The notes under the pieces: generated by a model | The model's database searches: none | What the model was told of the DNA's origin: nothing | Seen by the model: the letters and a program-made list of their open reading frames with translations, nothing else | NCBI GenBank assembly: GCA_030015575.1 | Contig: JASDDO010000016.1 | Coordinates: 69,809,396-69,873,395 of the forward strand | Source of the DNA: Agapanthus africanus | Lineage: Eukaryota > Streptophyta > Magnoliopsida > Asparagales > Amaryllidaceae | Reading direction: 5' to 3' | Length of the DNA: 64,000 nt | Position numbers and translations under genes: made by a program | In this document: piece by piece, positions 23,201 through 34,647 of the stretch | Numbering within the stretch: position 1 is the stretch's first letter | How the letters are laid out: every line of letters starts with the position of its first letter

Positions 23201-24859
23201 ACAGAAAACTGTTTTTCAATAAACTCTGCTTCCTGGGTATTAGATACCAGTTCAGGTTCTCACATTTGCAATTCTATGCAGGGGCTGAGAAATAGCAAGG
23301 TTTTGAGGACAGGTGACCATACTCTCCGCATTGGAAATGGTTCCAATGTACATACAGTTGCAGTAGGAGAGTATCACTTGGGGTTGCCGTCTGGGTGTAT
23401 ATTGGTTTTGAACCTATGTTATTATGTACCTTGTATGCTTTGTAATATAATATCCGTTTCCTTGTCAGACAATGAAGGATATAATTTTGTATTGCAGAAC
23501 AATGTTATGAACATTCACCTGAATCAAATATTGGTTGGGTATGGTACACTTAATAACGGGATATACGTCCTAAATCAACACACGGTTTTCAGCATACAAC
23601 ACACTAATAAAAGAAAACTTTCAAAAATAAATGAAGCTTTTCTTTGGCACTGTAGACTTGGTCATATTAACGAAACAAGACTAAACAAGTTACACAAAGA
23701 TGGATATTTAAACCCTTTTGAATATAAATCTTATGCGACTTGCCAGTCTTGTATCAAGGGTAAAATGACCAAAACTCCGTTTACAGGACACGGAGAAAAA
23801 GCTACTGAACTCTTAGGCCTCATACATAGTGATGTATGTGGGCCAATGTCTACACAGGCTAGAGGCGGTTTTTCATACTTCATTACTTTCACTGATGATT
23901 TCTCAAGATTCGGTCATGTATTTTTATTAAAGCACAAATCCGAAGCTTTCGAGAAATTCACTGAATATAAACAAGAAGTAGAAAAACAAACCGGCTTGAG
24001 TATCAAAATGCTTCGATCAGATCGAGGTGGAGAGTATCTTAGTACAGAATTTGCAAACTTCCTAAAAGAGAATGGGATTCTCTCTCAGCTCACTCCTCCT
24101 TACACACCACAGCACAACGGTGTGTCAGAACGACGGAATCGGACCCTATTAGATATGGTCCGTTCCATGATGAGTCATGCTGAGTTACCCGTCTCATTTT
24201 GGGGGCATGCATTGGAGACTGCAGCGTTTCTACTGAACAGGGTTCCAACCAAAACCGTGTCTACCACGCCATATGAGATATGGAATGGGAAGAGACCATC
24301 TCTTAAGAGAATTAAGATTTGGGGTTGCCCGGCCTATGTTAAAAAGCAGAATCCGGACAAACTCGAGACACGGTCGGTCATGTGTAACTTTGTGGGATAT
24401 CCATGGAACTCTTATAGATATCTTTACTACCACAAGGACGAACAAAAGGTGTTTGTTTCTCAATATGCCACATTCTTGGAAAAAGAGTTTTTCATAAATG
24501 AAACTGATGGCAATGTGGTAGATCTAGAAGAAGTTCTAGAGACACAAACTATAAATGATGACTTGGTTGAACCGGCTGTTGCAATAGAAACTGAGAAACC
24601 TCTACCACTCCGTAGGTCTGGTAGGACTTCTCGCCCACCGGAGAGGTACTACGGTTTCCTCATTGATGGTGACAGAGAAGACTGCATCATGGAGGATGAT
24701 GATCCTACCAGTTTTCAGCAAGCTATCACGAGTGGAGACTCTGTGAAGTGGCTGGATGCCATGAGATCCGAAATGGAGTCTATGTACACCAACAAAGTAT
24801 GGACTTTGGACGTTGTACCCCCTGGGGTAAAACCTGTTGGGGTGCAAATGGATCTTTAA
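23201..24859 (+). pseudogene. pol: Element B protease and integrase
   Basis: The protease triad, normally DTG, reads DTS (23243-23251), a change expected to harm catalysis. The integrase zinc ligands are present (HCRLGH from 23648; CQSC at 23741-23752). The DDE residues are intact: D at 23831-23833, D at 24020-24022 and E at 24128-24130. The C-terminal part, with RRSGRTSRPPERYYGFL, is well kept. One inserted G near 24840 shifts the frame just before RT and ends the open frame at 24859. Apart from this it is the longest open stretch in the window. Confidence 0.92.
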
Positions 24860-26330
24860 AAGAAAGATTGGTGTAGATGGGCAGGTGGAGACCTATAAGG
24901 CAAGACTTGTGGCGAAGGGTTTTCGTTAAAGACCAGGTTTGGACTATGACGAGACTTTTTCTCCCGTAGCCATGCTTAAATCCATTCGGATCCTACTTGC
25001 TATAGTTGCTCACTACGACTATGAAATCCGGCAGATGGACGTTAAAACAACATTTCTAAATGGAGATTTAGAAGAATGCGTTTATATGGATCAGCCAGAA
25101 GGCTTCATTGACAGTGGGAGCAGCGGGAAAGCATGTAGATTGCTTAAATCCATTTATGGGTTAAAGCAGGCATCACGGAGTTGGAACATCTGTTTCGATG
25201 ATGTTATCAAAGAGTTTTATTTCATCAAAAATCCAGATGAACCTTATGCTTATAAGAACGCTGTAGGGAGAGCTGTCACATTCCTCGTATTGTACGTGGA
25301 TGCCATTCTTCTGATAGGAAATGATATTCCTATGCTACAGTCGGTCAAATCTTTCTTATCACTAAGGTTCTCCATGAAGGACATGGGTGATGCTACATGC
25401 ATTCTGGGCATTAGGATCTATAGGGATAGATCCAAGAGGTTATTGGGATTGTCCCAAACCAGGTACATTAACACCATCCTAAAAAGGTTTAGTATGGAAG
25501 ACTCTAAGCGGGGTGCCTTACCCGCTTGCCATAGGGTCACTCTCTCTAAGGACTCTTGCCCAAAGACCGATGAAGAGAGAGCTCGCATAAGCATTATACC
25601 CTATGCTTCGGCAGTAGGATCTATAATGTATGCGATGTTATGTACACGCCCAGATGTAGCTTATGCACTTAGTGTTGTAAGCAGGTATCAATCCAACCCA
25701 GGGGAGAATCACTGGGTAGCTGTGAAGAACATTCTTAAGTACTTGCGAAGGACTAAAGAATTGTTCTTGGTGTATGGTAATGGAGATCTCCAAATGGAGG
25801 CCTTTACCGATTCGAGCTTCCAGAGCGATAAGGACGACAGAAAATCTATCTCCGGGTTTGTATTTACCCTCAATGGAGGGGCGGTAAGTTGGAAGAGTTC
25901 CAAACATGATACCGTTGTAGACTCTACGATGGAGGCAGAGTACATTGCTGCAAATGATGCCGCCAAGGAAGCCGTCTGGATGAAAAAGTTCGTTTCGGAG
26001 CTAGGAGTAGTTCCAACCATTATTGATCCAATACCATTGTATTGTGATAATAATGGGGCTATGGCGTTAGCCAAGGAGCCCAGATCCCATCAGCGGTCCA
26101 GACACATCCTGAGGCGCTTTCATTTGATCCGGGAGATTGTAGATCGCCGCAAGATCGAGATTAGGAGAGTAGACACAAAGAATAATGCCGCGGATCCACT
26201 CACAAAGGCCCTCCCTCAGCCGCAGTATGAGCGACTTTTTGAAATGTTGGGTATGAGATACGCCAATAACTGGCCTTATTGCAAGTGGGAGATTGTTGGA
26301 TATATGTATGCCCTAGAGGCCATTATATGA
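24860..26330 (+). pseudogene. pol: Element B reverse transcriptase and RNase H
   Basis: RT is recognisable from CKWIFKRK onward in the new frame. TAA at 24927-24929 replaces a glutamine codon before RPGLDYDETFSP. The catalytic YVDD box reads YVDA (25292-25303), removing a metal-binding aspartate. RNase H keeps its acidic residues at 25809-25811, 25938-25940 and 26045-26047. The natural stop (TAG in A and E) is changed to TAT, so the frame runs through the polypurine tract into the LTR and ends at 26330. Confidence 0.92.
26282..26293 (+). other. Element B polypurine tract
   Basis: CAAGTGGGAGAT directly before the 3' LTR, as in A and E. Confidence 0.85.
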
Positions 26331-28366
26331 TAGTGGATGTATTTATACATGTATATATATATTCATTGTACATTCCTGCTCGACATGATAGTATGCTATC
26401 TGGTTATTCTTTATCTGACATGTTGACTTGATCATGTTTTTTATTCATTCATACATGTTGATAAAGCCCTGAGGATATAGGCTTGACTACTGTGATTATG
26501 ATGGAGATCATAGTAGTGGAACATTTGTCGTTTATAAGCATATCCTGAAAAGTCCCTAGTCGTAGGTGTATCGAAATGGGGCATCGATATACCAGAGTAA
26601 ACTAGCGTATATGATACTAGACCCACATGATGGGCGATGGATGTTCCCACATTCATCGATGTTTTACATCGAGATCATATACGGGTGCTCAGTGGTGACT
26701 GGGTACACTGGACGGACTCACCGAGAACTCCTATATGGAATTATATCTATCGTCAGATCGCAGTTCTCAAGTGACACTGGTACAGGTTAGTCTGTAACCC
26801 GAGATCGTCATAGAGTCTTGTGTGTTCTCCCACTGTACTTTGATTACCACCTTACCACGGCTCTACTGAGTCGTGCAAACATGTGGCCATTGGGTACAGT
26901 CCCGGGACACACGAAGGCGATGAGCGATAGGAGGGGTTTCGTCTCTCCCGGTATTGGGAGTTAATGCTGTGCTGTGCTTGATTGGCTATATCAGTAAGTC
27001 CCTGGCCAGGGCTGTTGAGATTTACTGATAAGTGTTATCAGTAGTTTCTCGATCTGTTATAGACCATTCATCGGCACGACTTATTGAGTTATTGGGGTCG
27101 ACGTTACCATCCCTAGACTCGATATGCAGCATATCTGACGAAGAGACCGGACTGTACGGTAGTGTTGCCGGTTGGCTCGACGGGAGTTGTGACAGGTTCG
27201 CTTGTTTTCTTCTGATCTCTCAATACCCGGGTGGACGTTATGTTTAGCTGACCGTTTGCGGCTTGGGGGTGCTTGATATGATCATCACCCACTGCCGGCG
27301 TATTGACGAATCTTAGAGTCCCACAATGGAGTTGCCTAGTCCAGGCGAAACGATGTGGTGCGCATATGAGTTATGCACGTGGACCCGATTAAAATGCGCG
27401 TATGAGATACCGTATATTAATCGGGCGGTTTGCTTTTTGTCTGGTCGTATGCGATATGACCGGTTTGCTAAATCAAGTGTTGATTTATCATTGACCGTTA
27501 GTTTCTCACTTTAAACCCTTTCTTGTCTTTTTATTGTATGCATGCATGTATGCATTTATTCTCATTCATGCACATATGGATGTGCATGCACACATACATG
27601 CATTCATGATTCTATCATGGTTGTTGATAAAGTGGATGGTGGCAATATAAGACTCACACCATATATAAATATATAGATATTATTTTTTGGAAAAGAAAAA
27701 TGGAAATGGAAATTGTTATCATGGTTTAATATTTTATTCTTCCACTAACCCTTTGGTTTAACCATGATTTAATTTCTATGGCCATTTTTGATCCAAACTA
27801 AATATCTAGATATTTTATAACTATGGTTAAGAATGAGAAAGAGAAAATATATATATTCTCATTTCTCATTTTTATTTATATGCTTATCATTATCTTGAGC
27901 TCTTAACAAGCCATCATCTTCTTCCTCCTTTCTCTCTTGCTCTCTAGTTTTCTCTTGTGAGCAAAAGAGTCATCAAGTTCGGGTTTTGAAGTGAGAAAAC
28001 AAACCATATCACCATTCTACACTAGTCTTGCCCATTAGTATAAAGTGTTAGCTTCTACTTCTTCTCTTGATCTAGTAGAGCTTCAAGCTTGGACAAAGAG
28101 GACTCCGGGTGGATCGTCGTGGACCTAGAGGATCTCAAGTGAACCTTTTTCTTACTCTCAAGTAGCCAAGGAGTCTAGCGTAGGGAGCTACAAAGGTTGT
28201 ACTCTCAAAACCCTAGCTTTTACTACTTGTGTTATTGTTAAAGTTTTGTTACCCTATATTTTCTAGCATGATCCTTAAGATAGTTTCTCTAGCACCATAT
28301 AATTTTTTAAATATGGCATGTGTGATGCCTCCAAACACTTGTAGAGGTGCTGTAGGAAACCCTTCA
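26294..28366 (+). repeat. Element B 3' LTR
   Basis: Complete 2,073-bp LTR, TGTTGGATATATG...CCCTTCA. It contains the paired segments CACCGAGAACT / AGTTCTCAAGTG near 26721-26775 and the hairpin TTACTGATAA-GTG-TTATCAGTA at 27022-27042. Confidence 0.93.
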
Positions 28367-28417
28367 ATATCACTTAGATTTGAGTTTTGATGACTGAGTT
28401 TCATGATATTTTTTTTC

Positions 28418-30470
28418 GTGCACCATGGCTGCACCTACTGAGTATTTACGTTTTGTGCATAGTTATTGCACTTGAGATATGCTTTATACACCGTTGTGTT
28501 GATTTATGATTTGTGCAGGTTTATTGCACTTGATTCGGTTTTGTGCCTTGGCTGCACATGTTTATGATTTTATGGATTGCATACAGCTGATTTTATTTTT
28601 GTGCAGGTAGTATACACTCGATTTGGTTTTTGCACTCGGTATAGCTTGCATGTGCTTGCAGTGCATGGATACGTGTTTTGTGCATGCAGTTGCACCCGTT
28701 TATGATTCTATACAATTTGGCACACTCGGTCTTGCTTTTTATACGCATTTGAGTTATTGGTGCATTTCCGTGCACTTGTTGCACCCGATTTTTATTTTGT
28801 GCAGTTGTTGCAATAGGTTCTTTATGCTGTGCATTGTTGCACCATATTGTATTTCGTGCACTGGATGCACTGTATTTGGTATTTCGTGCACTGGATGCAC
28901 TATATCCGGTTTTTCGTGCACTGGATGCACTGTATTTCATATTTCGTGCACTGGATGCACTGGAGTTGGTATTTTGTGCTCTTGATGCACCATATTTGTA
29001 TTTTTGTGCGATTGTTGCACTGTATTGTATTTCGTGCACTGGATGCACCAGATTCATATTTCGAGCATTTGTTGCACCAGCTAGGTATTTTGTGCATTGG
29101 TTGCACCGGAATTATACTATGTACCTTAGTTGCATCCGATTTATGTCTTTGAGCATTTGTGTTACCAGATTTGTGTTTTGTGCGCGTCTGCACTTGATGT
29201 TCGTTTTCATGCATGTTATTGCACTAGATACTTTTCACGGACTGACGCGCTTGGGTTGGATTTTTGCGCATATTAGGCGCTTAATATTGGATTTATTTGT
29301 GCATGTTCGATGCACTTGATTTAGATTTATTCGTGCATGTTGGATGCACTTGATTTAGATTTTATTCATGCATGTTCGATGCCCTTGATTTAGCCTTCAT
29401 TCGTGCATGACGGATGCACTTGATTTGGATTTTCGCTCATGTTGAGCGCATGATATGAGATATGGTTTTGTGCACGCCGGATGCACTCGATTGGGATTTC
29501 CATTCGTGCATGTTAGTTGCACTGGATTCAGATTTTGTGCACCACAGTAACACTTGACTTTGATTAGATATCATTCGAGATGTTGATTTTGATTCCATGC
29601 CTGATATTTTGAACGATTTATTTGCATGATTGAGATTTTATGCACCACAGTAGCACTTGACTTTGATTAGATATCATTCGAGATGTTGATTTTGATTCCA
29701 TGCCTGATATTTTGATCGATTTATTTGCATGATTGAGATTTATGCACCACAGTAGCACTTGAATTTGATTAGATATCATTCGAGATGTTGATTTTGATTC
29801 CATGCATGATATTTTGAGCGATTTATTTGCATGATTGAGATTTTGTGCACCACAGTAGCACTTGACTTTGATTAGATATCATTCGAGATGTTGATTTTAA
29901 TTCCATGCCTGATATTTTGAGCGATTTATTTGCATGATTGAGATTTTATGCACCACAGTAGCACTTGACTTTGATTAGATATCATTCGAGATGTTGATTT
30001 TGATTTCATGCCTATGGTATGCATGTGATTTGACTTATGCTTTCGGCATAGTTTTCATACACTTTTAGTATTTTGATTCGATTTTGTGCACGCTGATGCA
30101 CATGGTTGTGAGATTATATACCACGGTATACCTGATTTGGATTTGGATTGAGATGTGTTGTATACCGTCGATTTCGATTGCGATATTCGATATTGTTTTC
30201 GTGTACCTTGTGCACTGGATTTGGATTCTTGCGCATATTTGGGGCTTGATGAGATTTGGTTGCACACCAGATGCACTCAATCGAGATTCTTCGTGCATAT
30301 CAGATGCACCTGGTATTGCTGTCTGCCACACACCATTGCCTTTGACAGGTGTTTTCGTGCGCACCTGTTGCACTTAGATTTTGTTTCTATGCACATGTAT
30401 AGCACATTCATGGGTTTCGATTTCCGTGCGCACCAGACGCACGTAGCATTCATATGCACATTTTGGGATT
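28418..30470. repeat. Array of GTGCA-N-TGCAC inverted repeats with a 30-bp tandem core
   Basis: The motif is GTGCA, 4 to 10 bases, TGCAC, usually followed by a T-rich spacer, repeated tens of times with drift. From 28855 to 28985 it is regular, with CGTGCA at 28855, 28885, 28915 and 28945, an exact 30-bp period. Each unit can fold as a 5-bp stem. Confidence 0.85.
29538..30013. repeat. 103-bp tandem repeat, about 4.6 copies
   Basis: TGCACCACAG starts at 29538, 29641, 29743, 29846 and 29949, giving spacings of 103, 102, 103 and 103. The copies are almost identical, so the amplification is recent compared with the surrounding GTGCA array. Confidence 0.95.
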
Positions 30471-31077
30471 GATTTCTTATGGGGCAGTACGTTTTTATGA
30501 TATTTACTATTTGTTTTCGCACTGAGCAAGACTAGTCAGAGGACAGTACCTGGATATATTTTGCATGCATTGGTAGCTATCGAAGGGATTTCCAAAAAGG
30601 GAGCTATAGTCTCAGTATTTACCTACGTATCTGAGATGACACGAAACATTTTATAAAGGAAACCCTTCTAAATTATTTTCAAAAACGGCGGAACGTACAT
30701 ATTAAACAAAAGATAAGTATATATATAGTTATTTTCTTATAATAGACGTCCTCCACTGTGCCGCGATACGTGCATCGCACAACAACATGAAAGGTTTGGC
30801 ATGCATTTCCTTCAGATGTTTACATGTATAGTTTTGATGTACATTATATTGGTTTTCGTATTGGATTTGACATCTGTGTCTTCACCATGACTCCGATGAT
30901 TGCGGGATGCTTGACGGAGTTTTGATTTTGAGTTATCTGCTCATTGTTCATGCGCATGCATTGCGCTACGATGCATTTTATGTATTGATGTTTCGGAGCT
31001 CCGACGACTTGGACTTTTTACTAAAATGTTTTAGTATTTGAGGGGTTTAAGTTTAAATTCGGGGACCGAATTTCTTT

Positions 31078-31089
31078 AAGGGGGGAAGA
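31078..31089 (+). other. Element G polypurine tract
   Basis: AAGGGGGGAAGA directly before a gypsy LTR start, typical of plant chromoviruses. Confidence 0.8.
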
Positions 31090-31090
31090 C

Positions 31091-31747
31091 TATAACATTT
31101 CAGAAAAATAAAATATTATTTTTGGAGATTTTTATAATTAAATAATATTATATTGAATATTTTAATAAAGCGGTATAATTAAATACCGATAAATTTGGGA
31201 AAAATTTATAAAATTATGGAAATTACAGAAATGAGGGTGCTTTATTGGATGTAAGTAAATTATGAATTTTTATGATTAATTATATGCACTTTTAATGCTA
31301 ATCGCGGTTAAATATCGCTAATTGCGCATTAAGACATTTGTGTTATATTTTTCTACATGGCCTTCTCTTCATTTTCATTCATGGTTTTGGTTTTATGTGA
31401 GAAGCGAAAAGAAAAGGAAAAGAAAATAGAAAAGAAAACAAGAAAAAGAAAAGTCAAGAGGGGCGAATCGAAGTTCTCTTTCGGTCAACTGTCCACCCAT
31501 GGGCATGAGAGAGAGGGTGAGGGGCCAAAGCATGGTCTTGGGTTCTTGTTTCTTTCCTCATCTTCATCTTCTCCCTCTCTTCTCTTCAGCCCATGGCATC
31601 ACCTAACACCCCCTCCACTACAAACCCTCAAAACATCATCAAAACAAACTCCAAATCTCATCCCCACTTCATAAAAAAACTTGCACAAGCCTCTTAGCTA
31701 CACTTTGGACAAAGAAAAATGGGATTTTGATGCTTTAGGGGATTCTT
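31091..31747 (+). mobile_element. Element G 3' LTR (5' part, truncated)
   Basis: Starts TATAACATTTCAG (the minus copy at 13418 has TGTAACATTTCAG, so the second base has mutated). It matches 12954-13418 and 784-1000 as a reverse complement. It breaks off at 31748, where a copia LTR fragment begins; the expected continuation was not found in the window. The frame at 31357-31674 is low-complexity LTR sequence. Confidence 0.75.
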
Positions 31748-32940
31748 TGAAGGACTACCTTAGCACCATGATGAGGTTATAAAAGCATCTACCATGCCAA
31801 ATTTAAATTTTTCTTGGTGCTAAGCTAGACAAACAAGATCTTTAACTAGATTATTAGGGTTTTCTTTAGATGATATGTTAACTAGATAAGTGTAGGAAGA
31901 TTATACCTTGGTAGAGTCAAGTCCTTCACTTCACTTGCTCCTTGTAGTAGTCCCGCGACTCCACTAGGCATCTCTTGAGGCTTTGAACGGGCTTCCTTCG
32001 TTGCCTTCGCGCCAAAGATGATCCACCACGAAGCTCCTACTAGTTCAAGCTACCGCTACACTAAACTCTTTAGTGTATGAAACACATCATACTAGTTTGC
32101 TAGAATGGTGTGAGATGATGAAGTAGGGGATGTTAAAAGCTCACTTATTTGTGCTCAAGCTTCATGATTCACATCACATGTGAGGGTTGAAGCTTGAGGA
32201 AAAGCAAGAGGAGGAAGAAGAAGCAAGAGAAAGCATGAGCAAGAAGAAATGGCTAAGTCTATTTTGGAATGAACAAGAATGAATGGTAATTCTTGACCCC
32301 TCACTCATTCAAGCATGGAATTATGCAATATTAAATTGCAACCATGCTTGAATAGTAAGTCAAGAATGAATAAACAAGTATTTAACCCATGCTTGCAACC
32401 ATGCTTCATTTTACACCTCATTTCTATTTTCACAAAATAGAAAAGAAAATGCCATGCTTCATTTTAATATATATATATATATATATATCATATATATTAA
32501 TATATATTTAATGAAGATTAATTAGTGAGCTAATAATATTAGTTAATATATAATTATATCACATATAATTTATATTAGATTATTAAATCAACACTTGATG
32601 TAATAATACGGTTATATTATATACGACCGTCTAATATCATTTATCTGTATATCACATTATCGAATCAGCGCTTGATTCGACAATTTGGTTATATCACATA
32701 TGACTGAACAGATAACAGATGACTTCCAGATTACAATACGGTATCACATACTCGTATTTAATCAGCCCCACACACATATCACATATGTGTCCTACTTCGT
32801 TTCGCTTGAACCAGGGAACTTCTGTGTGGGACTCTAAAGACTCGTCAATACACCGGCAGTAGGTGATGATCATATCAGTCGCCTACAAACCGTCAGCGGT
32901 ACTAGCTGGACGTAACAGCTACCCGGGTATTGAGCGATAT
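31748..32940 (-). mobile_element. Copia LTR fragment, minus strand
   Basis: On the minus strand it reads like the last two thirds of a C/D-type LTR: it aligns with about 33358-34634 in reverse and ends at 31748, where relatives end CCCTACA. The sequence is clearly diverged from the plus LTR next to it. It stops at 32940, where orientation flips. An AT-microsatellite lies at about 32467-32489. Confidence 0.7.
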
Positions 32941-32945
32941 GAAGG

Positions 32946-34634
32946 TCATAGAGTCTTGTGTGATTCCCACTGTGCTTTGATTTCCACCTTACCACGTCCA
33001 AGAGGGCGTGCAAAACGGTGGTTTTTGGGTACAGTCCCGAGTCACATGGAGGCAATGAGCGATAGGAGGGGTTTTGTCTCTCCCGGTATTGTGGGTTGAT
33101 GTTGCGCTATGCTCGTTTGGCCATAACAGGGAAGTCCCTGGCCAGGGCTGGTTTAGAGATTTACTGGTAAGTGTTACCAGTAGTTTCTCGACCCTTTATG
33201 AGCCTCTCATCGGCATGACTTATCGGTTATTGGGGTCTGACGTTTACCACCCCTAGACTTGATATGCGACATATCAGACGAGGAGACCGGACTGTACGGT
33301 AGTGTCACTGTCAGGCTTTTGCAGGAGTTGGAGCGGGCTTGCTTGCTGATCTTCTGATCGCTCAATACCCAGGTAGCCGTTACGTCCAGCTAGTACCGCT
33401 GACGGCTTGTGGGTGCTTGATATGATCATCACCTACTGCCGGCGTATTGACGAGTCTTTAGAGTCCTACATAGAGGTTTTACTGGCTGAGGCGAAACGAG
33501 ATAGGAGCGCATATGTGATATGTGCGGGACCGAGAATAATGCAATTATGTGATACCGTATTCTATTCTCGCGATGTTTGTGTCGATCGGTTATATGCGAT
33601 ATAACCAAGTCATCGAATCAATGGTTGATTCGATAAGTCGATACATTGAATGTTAGTCGGTTGTATGTAATATGACCGGATTATTAAGTCAAGTGTTGAT
33701 TTAATAATTTAGTGTATAATTGTATATATGATATACTAATTTACATTAACTAACATTGGTTCACTTTAAGCATTTGTTTTTCTCACTTGTGCACAAGTTA
33801 ATATATATGTGATATATATTTATTTGTGCTCTTTTTTGTATCATGGTTGTTGATACAAATGTCATGGGTGTACAAGACTTATACCATACTAATTATAGGT
33901 TTAGGTTTTTATATTTAAAGTAATTCAAAAACAATTGGATAATGAGCTAACATACATGAAGCTTCATGAAGCTTATGGATGCTTTGACTTATTCCACTTG
34001 TTTTGTTTTACTTAATATATTTACTAACCTAACCACTATAATAAACAATGGTAAAGTCTCTACATGAGTTAGTATTTGATACTAACTCAACATGGTTAGC
34101 TTATTCTCTCTCTTGATCATTTATCCATTCTTATTTTGAGCTCATCTTCTTCCTCCTGCACTTTGATTCTAGGGTTTGATAAAGAGAGAGATACAAAGTG
34201 AGAAAAGAAATTCTAAAGTGTACCCATTTCCTATCTCACCATCCTCTACTAGACTAGCACTTTAGTTTAGGGTGTTTTCTTCACAAATTCTTTGGTTAGT
34301 GAGGTAGAAGCTTGAGTCCGTATTCCCTCGACGTAGATCATCTTCGGCATCGAAGACTTCAAGCGATCCCGTTGCAATTTCCTCATGGAGCCGTCCGAGA
34401 GTCCGGGAGCACGTGATCGCAGCGAAGGGACTACATCAAGGAGTATATGAAGTGAAGGACCGATCTACAAAGGTTGTATTTCATATTCACTTAGGGTTAA
34501 AGTGTTTAGCTTGCATAGATTTCACCGAATCTCTAGTTAACGATCTTGTTTAGAGTTATTCGGCACGGCTAAAATTTCAATCCGGCATGGTTGATGCCTT
34601 GTAGAACCTCATTAGAGTGCCTAGTAACCCTACA
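32946..34634 (+). repeat. Element C 5' LTR (5' end missing)
   Basis: LTR related to 56460-58674. It begins inside the LTR (TCATAGAGTCTTGTGTG) and ends AACCCTACA at 34634, one base before a primer site. The hairpin TACTGGTAA-GTG-TTACCAGTA is at 33162-33182. The donor-like ATCTACAAAG|GTTGTA lies near 34463-34478. Confidence 0.85.
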
Positions 34635-34635
34635 G

Positions 34636-34647
34636 TGGTATCAGAGC
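34636..34647 (+). other. Element C primer-binding site
   Basis: TGGTATCAGAGC, perfect complement of the initiator methionine tRNA 3' end. Confidence 0.95.

Larger units (their letters stand above)
15748..28366 (+). mobile_element. Ty1/copia retrotransposon B (full length, plus strand)
   Basis: Same family as A: LTR TGTTGGATATATG...CCCTTCA, tRNA-iMet primer site, 2.3-kb leader, gag-pol and polypurine tract. Total length is 12,619 bp, or about 10.4 kb without the solo LTR in its 5' LTR. The flanks share only ATAT (15744-15747 and 28367-28370), so the target duplication is imperfect or mutated. The coding region has two stops, one frameshift and two catalytic-site changes, so it is inactive. 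Confidence 0.92.
28367..31077 (+). mobile_element. Element G internal region, 3' part (repeat-rich, no pol)
   Basis: It resumes after element B and ends in a chromovirus-like polypurine tract. No RT, integrase or RNase H motif was found in any frame. It is filled by an irregular array of short GTGCA...TGCAC inverted repeats (about 28418-30470) and a 103-bp tandem repeat (29538-30013). The frames at 28593-29319 on both strands come from the 30-bp repeat and are not genes. 30480-31077 is unique, non-coding and contains the sequence TTCGGGGACCGAATTTC shortly before the tract. Confidence 0.6.

Noticed and set aside
26331..28366. A third envelope-like gene after RNase H
   Set aside because: In A, B and E the polypurine tract and LTR follow RNase H directly, leaving no room.
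28855..28985. Regular repeats resembling a CRISPR array
   Set aside because: Spacers are not unique, the repeat is a 15-base inverted repeat in a 30-bp unit, and the DNA is plant nuclear.
28593..29319. Overlapping cysteine and histidine-rich frames on both strands
   Set aside because: Produced by the 30-bp repeat, which has no stop in several frames; no start context or domain.
31357..31674. Possible small host gene with a lysine-rich start
   Set aside because: Lies in a gypsy LTR, matched in reverse at 1-1000 and 12954-13418; the frame is not kept there.
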